From Candidatus Parcubacteria bacterium (GTDB lineage Bacteria; Patescibacteriota; Minisyncoccia; Minisyncoccales; PEYH01), in contig JAPLYH010000036.1 in NCBI GenBank assembly GCA_026395615.1, positions 11,007 through 25,767 on the forward strand: 14,761 bases of DNA. The letters are read 5' to 3'. Position 1 is the stretch's first letter. Each line of letters opens with the position of its first letter. Positions 5,688-13,209 of this stretch are shown here, one piece after another. The translations under genes were made by a program, and so were the position numbers. The notes under the pieces were generated by a model that had not been told where the DNA came from, ran no database searches, and was given only the letters and a program-made list of their open reading frames with translations.

Positions 5688-6173
5688 ATGCAAAATCTAG
5701 AGATAAAATCAACTGGATGTTGCGAGCCGTTTAATCCTGAGCCATGGGAGGATAAAGAAATTACGTGGCAAGATAAAATTTTTGTGAAGGACCATATCAC
5801 GAGTTTTTTACATATTCCTCTTAATATGGGACAAAAAGTGGTTAAGAATATGGCGCTGATTGAAAAAGTTAATGCCAAAGCGCCGTATCAATTAATGCTT
5901 ACTGATGAAAAATCTATTTGGGGCGCTGACATTTATATTGATGTCGCGAAAGAAGTCCCAAATGCGAAAATGGCAACTCTCTCCGGTGTTTTTTTGACTA
6001 AAGTATTTGAGGGGCCATATGAGGATACGGGGAAATGGGCAAAGGAAATGGAAGAATATGTACAAAGCAAAGGCAAAAAGATTTTAAAACTCTATTTTTC
6101 TTATACAACTTGCCCAAAATGCGCTAAGGCGTATGGGAAGAATTATGTTGTTCTTTTTGCTCAGATAAATTAA
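5688..6173 (+). CDS. Conserved GyrI-like protein with CPKC motif
   Basis: The 161-residue soluble protein belongs to a conserved family that I recall as often labelled hydrolase without proof. Signatures are CCEPFNPEPWEDK near residue 11, the HIPLN segment, SIWGADIYIDVAKEVP, the FEGPYEDTGKWAKEM element and the end YTTCPKCAKAYGKNYVVLF. The GPY, Trp, strand arrangement resembles the GyrI-like small-molecule-binding fold, while CPKC could bind a metal or act as a redox pair. No catalytic residues are proven, so no reaction is given. No SD; ATG preceded by TTT. A clear terminator follows, and 28 bases separate it from the upstream gene. Confidence 0.68.
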   Translation: MQNLEIKSTGCCEPFNPEPWEDKEITWQDKIFVKDHITSFLHIPLNMGQKVVKNMALIEKVNAKAPYQLMLTDEKSIWGADIYIDVAKEVPNAKMATLSGVFLTKVFEGPYEDTGKWAKEMEEYVQSKGKKILKLYFSYTTCPKCAKAYGKNYVVLFAQIN

Positions 6174-6183
6174 TTTTTAAAAG

Positions 6184-6225
6184 AACAAAACCACCGATTT
6201 CGCAATAAGAAGGGTGGTTTTTGTT
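6184..6225 (+). terminator. Rho-independent terminator after 5688-6173
   Basis: ACAAAACCACC pairs with GGTGGTTTTTGT across a loop of about 17 bases, followed by T residues. The following 6226-6396 holds AT-rich leader sequence with a possible -10 TAAAAT at 6287-6292. Confidence 0.75.
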
Positions 6226-6371
6226 ACTTTTTGGGGGTTGGGGCGTTGTAAATTAGAGGCGCGCTTTTGTATTTTTGAGAATGAGTTAAAATAATTAAAG
6301 GTATTAAATATATTATGGTTCGTTGACCGTTACTTCCTCTTGTTTAATTCGTATTAATTATAGCAGGAGAG

Positions 6372-6410
6372 ATGACGCAGCAGGCCAGCTGTTATTATGG
6401 AAGATTTTGA
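6372..6410 (+). CDS. Possible 12-residue leader peptide overlapping the sigma gene
   Basis: An ATG at 6372 stands two bases after AGGAG, one of the few SD-like sites on the + strand, and encodes MTQQASCYYGRF then TGA. The sigma factor ATG at 6397 lies inside it in another frame and has no SD of its own. Ribosomes loading here could reach the sigma start by coupling. Spacing between SD and ATG is short, so this is tentative. Confidence 0.3.
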   Translation: MTQQASCYYGRF

Positions 6411-6963
6411 AAAACAAATTATACAAAAATGTCAAAAGGGTGATTTGGAAGAATTCGATAGATTGTACGAATATTATTTTAATAAAATCTATAGATTCGT
6501 TGCTTACAGGATTTTAGATAAACAGACAGCAGAAGACATTACCAGCCAGACATTTTTTAAAGCTCTGAAAGGCATCAAAGGATTCAATGCGGATAAAGGC
6601 AATTTTTCTTCATGGAGTTACCGGATTGCGCGGAATAATATTATTGATTATTATCGGGGCAATAAGTCAAATCTAGATATATCTAAAATGTGGAAATTGC
6701 GTTCTGATGATGATCTAGAAAACGAAGTTGAAATTCAGGAAAAGATGGAACAAGCCCTTAATGCCCTAAAAAAACTTAGTAAAGAACATCAGGAAATATT
6801 GATTATGAGAATTTGGGATAATCTTCCGTATAAAGAAATCGCTTTAATTACCGGGAAAAGCGAAGAAAACTGCAAGGTCATTTTTTTCCGCTCAATCCAG
6901 AGGCTTAGAAAAGAAGTTGTCTTATCCTTGATAGTTATGTCATTAATAATCCAAAATTTATGA
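6397..6963 (+). CDS. ECF-type RNA polymerase sigma factor
   Basis: The 188-residue protein has the two-domain layout of group 4 sigma-70 factors. Region 2 (about 7-90) includes the core-binding helix with AEDITSQTFFKAL and the DNA-melting segment around Trp73 and YRIARNNIIDYYR; region 4 (about 118-172) includes the helix-turn-helix LPYKEIALITGKSEENCKV and the ending IFFRSIQRLR. It directs RNA polymerase to a small regulon, unknown here. The C-terminus adds a hydrophobic stretch (VVLSLIVMSLII), unusual for a sigma factor. Its stop overlaps the next gene by ATGA, so the two are coupled and the partner is probably its membrane regulator. The ATG has no SD; no in-frame alternative exists upstream because a TGA intervenes. 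Confidence 0.93.
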   Translation: MEDFEKQIIQKCQKGDLEEFDRLYEYYFNKIYRFVAYRILDKQTAEDITSQTFFKALKGIKGFNADKGNFSSWSYRIARNNIIDYYRGNKSNLDISKMWKLRSDDDLENEVEIQEKMEQALNALKKLSKEHQEILIMRIWDNLPYKEIALITGKSEENCKVIFFRSIQRLRKEVVLSLIVMSLIIQNL

Positions 6964-8519
6964 ACCAAGAAAAAGAACAACAAATTTTATCAATCTTAAA
7001 TGATCTTTATTCAATTGATGCGGGTTTTAAGAATTATGAGGCAGAATTGAAAAAAATCGTTTCAAATATTATTGCTTCAAAGCCGAATATAGAGATTGAT
7101 GAAAAATTCAAGGAAAAGCTTCATTTGTTATTGATTGAGAAAATTCAGGAACTTAAAAATAAGAAAGAACTTAAAAGCATTAATTTTATCAATGTATTTA
7201 TGAATTCAAAATTTGCATATTCCGCAGCAGGCGCTTTGTTAGTCGCTATCATTCTTTTGCCCATAATATTTCTCAATCAGAGTAAAACAGAGATTCCATT
7301 AAATCCGATAGATTCTCAAGCCAGCTTTAATAATAAAGGGGAAAGAGCTTTTGGTTCTTTAGTTTTTTCTGACCAAAGCTTATCTACTGATGGACAGGGA
7401 CTCACAAATACTAATACAGAATCTAGCCCTGTACCTGGAGCAGGAGGAGGTAATTCTCCAGTACCATTGACTCCGGGGGCGAAATCAACAAGCGCGATAT
7501 ATTCATATCCACCCGTAGAGATTACAAGTTATAGTTTTGTATATAAAGGAGAGCCAATAGTATTAGACGAGGCAAATGTGAATGTATTGAGGCGGGAAAA
7601 GAATAATTGGTCAGGATCATTCCTGGGAAGTATTCTCAATAAAATGAACTTAGGGATTATAAACCTTGAGAAATTTGAGGGACTAAATCTTAAACAATTA
7701 AGTTTAGGGCAAGAGAGTGACGACGGATATTCTTTATATATTGATTTTGTAGATGGGAAAATAAGTATTAGTCGAAATAATATGTATTATCTCAAAAATG
7801 CGACCATCACCAACTGTTCATCTGGCGAAAAATGTATTTCAAGTTCTTCTCTAACTCCTTCTGATATCCCAGAGGATTCACGCCTTATAGAAGTGGCTAA
7901 GAAATTTTTGGCAGATCATGGCATAAGCGTAGATAATTATGGCGCGCCGGAAGTAAACCGTTATTGGGAAAAGGATTATGGGATTATACAAGATCAGAGT
8001 TCATATATTTCGGAAAATATATCTATTACTTATCCTTTGATTATAAACGGGATGGGGGTTTATGATTCTTCGGGATATAAGCAGGGGATGACAGTTTCTG
8101 TTAATATTCCAGAAATGCAGGTGACTGATGTATATAATTTAACTACTCAAAAGTATGACAGCTCAAATTATGAGGCAGAAACTGATTTTAACAAAATATT
8201 GGATGTGGCGAAAAATGGAGGAATATATAGAGGGTATAACATGGGATATGTCAACGAACAGGGGAAGGTAGTGGAATTAGAAATAGGCGCCCCTAAAAAA
8301 GCGTATATGACTTTCTATAATTATAGCGAAGGAAAGTCAGAGGAATTATTGGTTCCAGCTCTGTTGTTCCCAATTCTTGAAAAACCAAAAGATGCTTATT
8401 TTTATCAAGATAATATAATTGTCCCTCTTGCTAAGGAGCTTTTGGAAGCAGACAATGGAACTCCGACGCCGATTCCTTTATTGAAAGGGATTGCTCCGCT
8501 TTCGCCCGGAGCAGAATAA
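6960..8519 (+). CDS. Probable membrane anti-sigma factor / sensor
   Basis: The 519-residue protein has a charged helical cytoplasmic domain (1-80), one transmembrane helix (about 84-105, SAAGALLVAIILLPIIFL), a Ser/Pro/Gly-rich linker (about 140-178) and a large extracytoplasmic domain of mixed strands. This topology and the overlap with an ECF sigma gene point to an anti-sigma factor that holds the sigma by its N-terminal helices and senses something outside the membrane. No HxxxCxxC zinc anti-sigma motif is visible in the N-terminal domain, so it is not a standard ZAS protein. The outer domain (repeating tyrosine-rich strands, a YNYSEGKSEELLVPALLFP segment) is not assigned. A strong terminator follows. 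Confidence 0.7.
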   Translation: MNQEKEQQILSILNDLYSIDAGFKNYEAELKKIVSNIIASKPNIEIDEKFKEKLHLLLIEKIQELKNKKELKSINFINVFMNSKFAYSAAGALLVAIILLPIIFLNQSKTEIPLNPIDSQASFNNKGERAFGSLVFSDQSLSTDGQGLTNTNTESSPVPGAGGGNSPVPLTPGAKSTSAIYSYPPVEITSYSFVYKGEPIVLDEANVNVLRREKNNWSGSFLGSILNKMNLGIINLEKFEGLNLKQLSLGQESDDGYSLYIDFVDGKISISRNNMYYLKNATITNCSSGEKCISSSSLTPSDIPEDSRLIEVAKKFLADHGISVDNYGAPEVNRYWEKDYGIIQDQSSYISENISITYPLIINGMGVYDSSGYKQGMTVSVNIPEMQVTDVYNLTTQKYDSSNYEAETDFNKILDVAKNGGIYRGYNMGYVNEQGKVVELEIGAPKKAYMTFYNYSEGKSEELLVPALLFPILEKPKDAYFYQDNIIVPLAKELLEADNGTPTPIPLLKGIAPLSPGAE

Positions 8520-8534
8520 AAAAAATTAGCAAAC

Positions 8535-8567
8535 AAAAAACCGCCCTGTCTCATTAGGCGGTTTTTT
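8535..8567 (+). terminator. Rho-independent terminator of the sigma/anti-sigma operon
   Basis: AAAAAACCGCC (8535-8545) pairs perfectly with GGCGGTTTTTT (8557-8567), ending in a T run. Confidence 0.9.
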
Positions 8568-8628
8568 GATAGAATGTATAACATATACTTTTTAATTATT
8601 TAATCTAAATTCTGAAACAAGAGTCAAT

Positions 8629-9858
8629 ATGTTCAGCAGACAGATTTTACTTTGGGGTTTATATGATTTTGCCAACTCTATTCTGATTGGAAATATCAGT
8701 CTTTATTTTATTCAATATATCGTTGTCGATAAAGGGTTACCAGATATATATTTTTCTTTAACACTGACTCTAGGGGCAGTCATTTTAATATTTTTAGCCC
8801 CGAACATAGGTGCTCTTGCTGATAATGGAGTAAAGAAATTAAATTTAATCAGGATTTTTTCTATTCTTATACTAATCGGTGGAATTTCTTTAAGTATTGT
8901 AAACAATGTTGGGTTTCTTTTATTTTTATTCTTGTTGGCTGAAATATCTTATCAGTTAAGTTTGGTGCCGTATAATATGACTTTGGTAGATATTGCTAAA
9001 AAGGAAAAACGGGGGATTGTTTCTGGTTTTGGCGAATTTAGCAATTGGATAGGTTATTTATTAGGCCTTATTATTACTTTACCAATCATCAATGGAAAAA
9101 TTAATTTATTCGGGATAGGGAAACAAGGAGCTTTTTTATCGGCTGCATTGCTTTTTATAGTTTTTGCCTTGCCGTTTTTATTATTACATAAAGAAAAATT
9201 ACAATTGCAAAAAAGAAAAACAAGAGTAAATTTTGTCAGAGAATTTTGGGAAACTTTAAAATCATTAAAAGAAAAAGAACATAAGGGTGTTTTTGTTTTT
9301 CTGTTAATTTATCTATTGGCTAATAACGCGGCGATTACGTTTACAACTTTTACTCCTTTATATCTTGAGGTGGTCGGAAAGTTCACAGATCAAATTAAAG
9401 TTTTGTTTACAACAATAGCATTTTCTCTGGCAGCTGTTGGGGCAATAATCGGCGGAAAATTATCCGACAAATACGGGTCTCATAGGATATTATCTGGAGT
9501 GATAATTGCTTGGGCGTTGTCCCTGATTTTAGTTGTTTTAGGATCTGGTTTTTATTATATTTTAATCTTTGTAGTTATTTTAGGATTATTAATGGGCGCT
9601 TTCTGGGCTATAGGAAGAAAGTTTTTAACAGAAATGGCGCCAGCTCAAGAAACTGGGAGGTTTTTTGGATTGTACGCTTTAAGTACAAGATTATCTGGAT
9701 TTTTAGGCCCACCTCTTTGGAGTATTTCTGCGATTATTTTTTCAAGATATGGAGATGATAGATATAGATTTAGTATGTTAAGCTTATCATTGCTTTTAAT
9801 AGCTAGTTTTGTATTATTGAGATTGTGTAAATCTATTTTAGTAAAAAATAAAATATGA
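8629..9858 (+). CDS. MFS transporter, Atg22/UMF1 type
   Basis: The 409-residue protein is highly hydrophobic with about 12 transmembrane helices in two halves separated by a charged loop (about residues 188-220, KEKLQLQKRKTR and ETLKSLKEKEH). The N-terminal LYDFANS (11-17) is the hallmark of the UMF1/Atg22 vacuole-effluxer-like family of the major facilitator superfamily, and GGKLSDKYGSHRIL is the loop 8-9 version of the MFS signature. These proteins are thought to export amino acids or related small molecules; substrate here is unknown. A weak purine-rich AAGAG precedes the ATG. Its stop overlaps the following HAD gene fragment (ATGA at 9855-9858), showing that the original operon was transporter then HAD phosphatase. 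Confidence 0.88.
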   Translation: MFSRQILLWGLYDFANSILIGNISLYFIQYIVVDKGLPDIYFSLTLTLGAVILIFLAPNIGALADNGVKKLNLIRIFSILILIGGISLSIVNNVGFLLFLFLLAEISYQLSLVPYNMTLVDIAKKEKRGIVSGFGEFSNWIGYLLGLIITLPIINGKINLFGIGKQGAFLSAALLFIVFALPFLLLHKEKLQLQKRKTRVNFVREFWETLKSLKEKEHKGVFVFLLIYLLANNAAITFTTFTPLYLEVVGKFTDQIKVLFTTIAFSLAAVGAIIGGKLSDKYGSHRILSGVIIAWALSLILVVLGSGFYYILIFVVILGLLMGAFWAIGRKFLTEMAPAQETGRFFGLYALSTRLSGFLGPPLWSISAIIFSRYGDDRYRFSMLSLSLLLIASFVLLRLCKSILVKNKI

Positions 9859-10010
9859 TTAAAGCGATTTTTTTTGATATAGGAGATGTGCTAATTCATA
9901 ATTCTTTTAACGAAGTACTTCAAGGAATAGCCGAGAATTTAGGTGTTGGGTTAGAGACTCTTAAGAGATTAAGAGAGGAATACAATCAAGAATTAACTAC
10001 CGGAGAAATG
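9855..10010 (+). repeat. Direct duplication, HAD 5' end copy 1
   Basis: 156 bases matching 11892-12046 with about seven substitutions and one missing T in the second copy (about 95% identity). Four of the changes are silent and three alter residues (V/I, G/E, T/I). Similarity is lost immediately after the ATG codon ending at 10010. Confidence 0.85.
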
Positions 10011-10089
10011 CTCACTACGATGCCGGGTGGCGTAATTTTTAAGAGAAAGTTATCCACAGCTTCCTTATTTATATTAAAAAGTCAAGTTT

Positions 10090-10129
10090 TTAAAAAAAGA
10101 AACGGAGGTCCACTCGAAAGCAGACCTCC
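10090..10129 (-). terminator. Terminator of cassette B (minus strand)
   Basis: On the minus strand GGAGGTC pairs with GACCTCC (plus-strand arms 10104-10110 and 10123-10129), followed by TTTCTTTTTTT. Two more short hairpins (CCTAA/TTAGG near 10131-10144 and CCGTTCC/GGAATGG near 10152-10174) lie between the gene end and the terminator. Confidence 0.8.
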
Positions 10130-10177
10130 TAACCCGTTAGGCTCGCATTAACCATTCCAGTTTTTTCGGAACGGCCT

Positions 10178-10945
10178 CTATCGACCCCGTTTTTCTCGAA
10201 CGTAGTTTGCCACCATCCTTCTCGGATCTTCGCCGTTGGGGATATTAAATCCTCTGGAGAAGCGATCAGGATGCTCTAGGATCCACCTGAACATCTCGTC
10301 ATCGGAGCTGTATCGGTATCTCCTTTTCTGATCTTTCGGAGGAACAGCGTCCAAGAGACGTACCTCTTCCCACTCTACTGGATAACAGATCAAGGGAACA
10401 GCGGTGTTTTGGACAAGAATGATAGTTACGGTCTCTAGTCCCTCCAATCTTGCTTCCATTACTCGATGGAGTCCGTCAACGATGACTAATTTATCGCCAT
10501 CATCTTCGGATTTTTCCACCCATGGAGGAAGAAAGGTATAGAGATCGTCGGTTTTACCACCAATTTCTAGCCAAAGCGAAGTCATCTCCGACCCAAGATG
10601 AAATGCATCCACTCCCAGTAAACCAAGTTGACGCACAGTCTCTCGGGTGTTAGCCAGCGCCGTGTTTATAGCATAGAGAGCACAGGGCCAGAGTTCTTCG
10701 ATCCCCACTGTTCTCATGCTGATATCCGAGCATCTGTATGGACAGATTGTCGGATCCCCTAAGAGCTTGATTTCTCGGCGCTGTCTTTCGATTTCCGAGA
10801 AGGGCTCATTTCCTAGAATCCGGATTGTCCCAGTAATGGGATTGAACGTCTTCCCTTGGCTTCTTGATGTTGATGACGTTTCGACATCCTTTGGCGTAGT
10901 GGGAGGAATCTGTCTCCGGAAGTAGGTTTGGGAGTTTAGTGACAT
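10178..10945 (-). CDS. Cassette B: ParB/sulfiredoxin-like protein, GC-rich
   Basis: The 255-residue minus-strand protein contains LVIVDGLHRVMEARLEGL (key Asp157, His160, Arg161) followed by a strand VTIILV and a Pro-rich turn, matching the D-G-x-H-R motif of ParB N-terminal/sulfiredoxin-like folds, which hydrolyse or bind nucleotides. The N-terminal 60 residues are Ser/Thr-rich and probably disordered; no ParB DNA-binding domain is apparent, so partitioning is not implied. The start is ATG 10945, behind AAAGGAGGG with a short spacer; the upstream in-frame extension lies over the promoter and cannot be transcribed. A sampled line is 50% G+C against roughly 30% around. It has its own promoter and terminator and separates two HAD gene copies. 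Confidence 0.62.
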   Translation of the reverse strand: MSLNSQTYFRRQIPPTTPKDVETSSTSRSQGKTFNPITGTIRILGNEPFSEIERQRREIKLLGDPTICPYRCSDISMRTVGIEELWPCALYAINTALANTRETVRQLGLLGVDAFHLGSEMTSLWLEIGGKTDDLYTFLPPWVEKSEDDGDKLVIVDGLHRVMEARLEGLETVTIILVQNTAVPLICYPVEWEEVRLLDAVPPKDQKRRYRYSSDDEMFRWILEHPDRFSRGFNIPNGEDPRRMVANYVREKRGR

Positions 10946-10976
10946 TCGGCCCTCCTTTAACTCGGGGATACCGTAA

Positions 10977-11005
10977 ATCCTAATGATAAATATTATTTTT
11001 GTCAA
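10977..11005 (-). promoter_or_regulatory. Promoter of cassette B (minus strand)
   Basis: On the minus strand TTGACA (11005-11000), a 17-base spacer and TAGGAT (10982-10977) form a near-consensus sigma-70 promoter. The start is expected near 10970, about 25 bases before the ATG. Confidence 0.75.
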
Positions 11006-11085
11006 ATAGTGTTTTGTATCTGGGTCTAATTTTTTGTCGACAAAGCAGGAATTTTTTGGTAAAACTATTGTATAGTTAATAAATT

Positions 11086-11865
11086 ATGAAAAAAGAAATT
11101 ATCAAAAATAGAAAAGGGTTAAATATGGCTGTTGAAGTGGAACAATCAGAAAACCCAAAAGATTTAGTTTTTTTGACTCATGGTTGTGGTGGATTTAAAG
11201 AGCAACTTCATATAGAAGCAATTATGAGAGCGTTTATAGAAAATAATTATACTGTTGTTCGATTTGATACAACAAATAGTATTGGTGAGAGTGAGGGCAA
11301 ATTCGAAAATGCGACTACAACAGGATATTATCAGGACTTGGAAGATATTATTGATTGGGCAAAAGATCAGGGCTGGTATCAAGAGCCATTTATTTTATCG
11401 GGCCACAGTTTAGGAGGTTTTTGCTCTATCTGGTTTACGATTAATCACCCCGAAAAAGTAAAAGCAATAGCCCCGATATCTCCAGTTGTTTCAGGGAAAT
11501 TATTTGCTCAAACAGAAGTAAAAGAAGGAATAATGGAACAATGGAAGAAAACAGGGATTCGCGAGTGGGAAAGCCAGAGTAGGCCGGGTTTTATGAAAAG
11601 ATTGAAATATGGATTTATAGAAGATATTTACCAATATGATTTATTAAAATTTGCTGACCAAATTAAAGTTCCTATTTTGTTCGTGGTCGGAGAGCTTGAT
11701 GAATCTACCCCCCCCAAGCACGTAAGATTGTTATATCAGGCTCTGGAATCTAATAAAGATAAGGAATTTCATATTATCAATGGAGCAGAACACACTTTTA
11801 GAGAGGAGGGGCATTTAGAAGAATTAAAATCCATTATCAGCGAATGGGTTAAGAAAATAAAATAA
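11086..11865 (+). CDS. Alpha/beta hydrolase (serine esterase/peptidase-like)
   Basis: The 259-residue protein has the oxyanion-hole turn THGCGG (31-36), the nucleophile elbow GHSLGG with Ser108, an acid in VGELDESTPP (Asp205) and the catalytic His236 in GAEHTF, so the triad is complete. A four-helix cap sits at about 135-190. It resembles dienelactone-hydrolase/S9-like cytoplasmic hydrolases, but no substrate can be named. There is no SD; the ATG follows ATT. A -10-like TATAGT at 11071-11076 with no good -35 would start transcription only a few bases before the ATG. It lies between cassette B and the second HAD copy and reads into the latter with a 26-base gap. Confidence 0.85.
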   Translation: MKKEIIKNRKGLNMAVEVEQSENPKDLVFLTHGCGGFKEQLHIEAIMRAFIENNYTVVRFDTTNSIGESEGKFENATTTGYYQDLEDIIDWAKDQGWYQEPFILSGHSLGGFCSIWFTINHPEKVKAIAPISPVVSGKLFAQTEVKEGIMEQWKKTGIREWESQSRPGFMKRLKYGFIEDIYQYDLLKFADQIKVPILFVVGELDESTPPKHVRLLYQALESNKDKEFHIINGAEHTFREEGHLEELKSIISEWVKKIK

Positions 11866-11891
11866 AAGATTTTGATAATAAATCTATAAAT

Positions 11892-12046
11892 ATGATTAAG
11901 GCAATTTTTTTGACATAGGAGATGTGCTAATTCATAATTCTTTTAACGAAGTGCTTCAAGGAATAGCCGAGAATTTAGGTATTGAGTTAGAGATTCTTAA
12001 GAGATTAAGAGAGGAATACAATCAAGAATTAACTACCGGAGAAATG
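11892..12046 (+). repeat. Direct duplication, HAD 5' end copy 2
   Basis: 155-base counterpart of 9855-10010; the T run is seven bases here and eight in copy 1. From 12047 onward this copy continues as the complete HAD gene. Confidence 0.85.
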
Positions 12047-12496
12047 TCGGTATTTTCTTTTAGTAAAATATTAAAAGAAAAATTTAATTTAAATATTAGT
12101 CCAGAAGAAATTGTTCTCGTTTGGGATAAAGTATATAAAGAAATTAGAATAGTCAATGAAGAGTTATTTAATTTTGCGAAAGAGTTGAGTAAAAAATATA
12201 GAGTTGGCATAATTTCTAACATATATGATTTAACTGCCAAAATAGATAGAGAAAGAGGTCTTTGTGATCCATTTGATCCTTGTATTTTATCTTGTGAGGT
12301 TGGTTTGAAAAAACCAGAGAAAGAGATATTTAAACTTGCCCTTAAAAAATTAAACTTTAAAGGGGATGAATGTGTTTTTATAGATAACAGAGAAACCCAC
12401 CTAATAGAGCCAAATAAATTAGGATTTAAGACAATACTTTTCAAGAATAATGAACAGGTAATTGAAGATTTAAATAAATTATTAGAATCAGAATAA
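11892..12496 (+). pseudogene. HAD-IA hydrolase, complete but frameshifted in a T run
   Basis: Restoring one T after 11904-11910 gives a 201-residue HAD-IA phosphatase with motif I FFDIGD (Asp8), motif II GIISN (Ser109), motif III Lys in GLKKPEKEIF and motif IV VFIDNRE (Asp165). As sequenced, the frame from ATG 11892 ends at a TAG after eight codons. The remaining frame is open from GTG 11924 (190 residues) but would lack motif I. Copy 1 carries T8 where this has T7. Either a pseudogene, a sequencing or assembly error, or a slippery tract read through by polymerase or ribosome slippage; intact downstream motifs favour the last two. It is followed three bases later by another HAD gene. Confidence 0.72.
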
Positions 12497-12499
12497 ATT

Positions 12500-13138
12500 A
12501 TGGAAAAAGAGGGATTTAATAAAATTATTTTATTTGATTTTGACGGCGTTATCGCCGATTCTTTTGATATAGCATTTGAAGTGCAGAAAATAGTTCATCC
12601 TGGACTTACTCCTGATGGTTACAGAGATTTTTTCAATGGGAATATTAATGATTGGTCAAAAAATTTGGTTAAAAATGAAGAGGCTAAAAAAATTAACCAA
12701 AAATTTGCTAATATTTATATTCCAAGAATGAAAGAGGTGAAAATAATGGAAGGAATTAGAGAAGCTATTATAGAATTAGAAAAATCGTATAAGCTTGTCA
12801 TTATTTCTTCCAGTATAACCAGTCCGATTGGAGATTGGTTGGAGAGAAATAATATTGCCAATTATTTTGATTTGATAATGGGCAATGATATTCACACCAG
12901 CAAAATTGAAAAGATTAAAATGATTTTTGAGAAATATAAGGCAGGACCTGAGAATTGCGTGTTTATTACTGATACTATTGGGGATATGAAAGAAGCTTTT
13001 AAAATGGGAATAAAATCTATTGGTGTTGTTTGGGGATTCCAAGATAAAGAGAAATTGGCAAAAGAAAAACCTTTTGCCATTGCGGAAAAACCAAAAGATT
13101 TAGTTTTGGTTATTAAAGAATATTTTAATTCTTTTTGA
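12500..13138 (+). CDS. HAD-superfamily phosphatase (phosphoglycolate-phosphatase-like)
   Basis: The 212-residue protein has motif I LFDFDGVIADS (nucleophile Asp13, acid Asp15), a helical cap (about 22-80), motif II IISSS (Ser103-105), motif III Lys135 or Lys138 in TSKIEKIKMIF and motif IV FITDTIGDMKEA (Asp158, Asp162), so all catalytic positions are kept. It should dephosphorylate a small phosphorylated metabolite; which one cannot be told. It starts three bases after the disrupted HAD gene and shares little with it beyond the motifs. No SD; the ATG follows ATT. Transcription probably comes from the alpha/beta hydrolase side. Confidence 0.88.
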   Translation: MEKEGFNKIILFDFDGVIADSFDIAFEVQKIVHPGLTPDGYRDFFNGNINDWSKNLVKNEEAKKINQKFANIYIPRMKEVKIMEGIREAIIELEKSYKLVIISSSITSPIGDWLERNNIANYFDLIMGNDIHTSKIEKIKMIFEKYKAGPENCVFITDTIGDMKEAFKMGIKSIGVVWGFQDKEKLAKEKPFAIAEKPKDLVLVIKEYFNSF

Positions 13139-13152
13139 TTTTTCATTTATTT

Positions 13153-13186
13153 AAAAAGAGACGCCGTCCGGAGAGCCGGGCGGCGT
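13153..13186 (-). terminator. Terminator of cassette C (minus strand)
   Basis: ACGCCG.CCGG and CCGG.CGGCGT (arms 13161-13171 and 13176-13186, one mismatch) form a GC-rich stem followed on the minus strand by TCTCTTTTT. The T run lies only on the minus-strand side. Confidence 0.8.
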
Positions 13187-13209
13187 TGGTGCGATCGCTG
13201 AGTTGGCGC

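Larger units (their letters stand above)
9855..10151 (+). pseudogene. Truncated HAD phosphatase copy 1 (first 52 codons plus unrelated tail)
   Basis: Residues 1-52 (FFDIGDVLIHNSFNE onward) are the N-terminal part of a HAD-superfamily hydrolase, including motif I with the nucleophile Asp8. After codon 52 (base 10010) similarity to the full copy at 11892-12496 stops abruptly and the frame continues through unrelated sequence, including the terminator of cassette B, to a stop at 10151. Motifs II, III and IV are missing, so the product cannot be an active phosphatase. It overlaps the transporter gene by ATGA and was probably the original operon position of the gene. Unlike copy 2, its reading frame through the T run is intact. 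Confidence 0.75.

Noticed and set aside
6300..6370. ECF-type autoregulated promoter before the sigma gene
   Set aside because: A TTGACC is present at about 6325, but no -10 stands at 16-18 bases and no GGAAC-type ECF -35 was found.
10946..11005. N-terminal 20-residue extension of cassette B protein
   Set aside because: It lies over the -10/-35 promoter, upstream of the expected transcript start, and the strong SD serves the ATG at 10945.
12022..12444. 140-residue minus-strand ORF opposite the HAD gene
   Set aside because: It mirrors a gene with clear HAD motifs on the + strand and has no recognisable domain or RBS.
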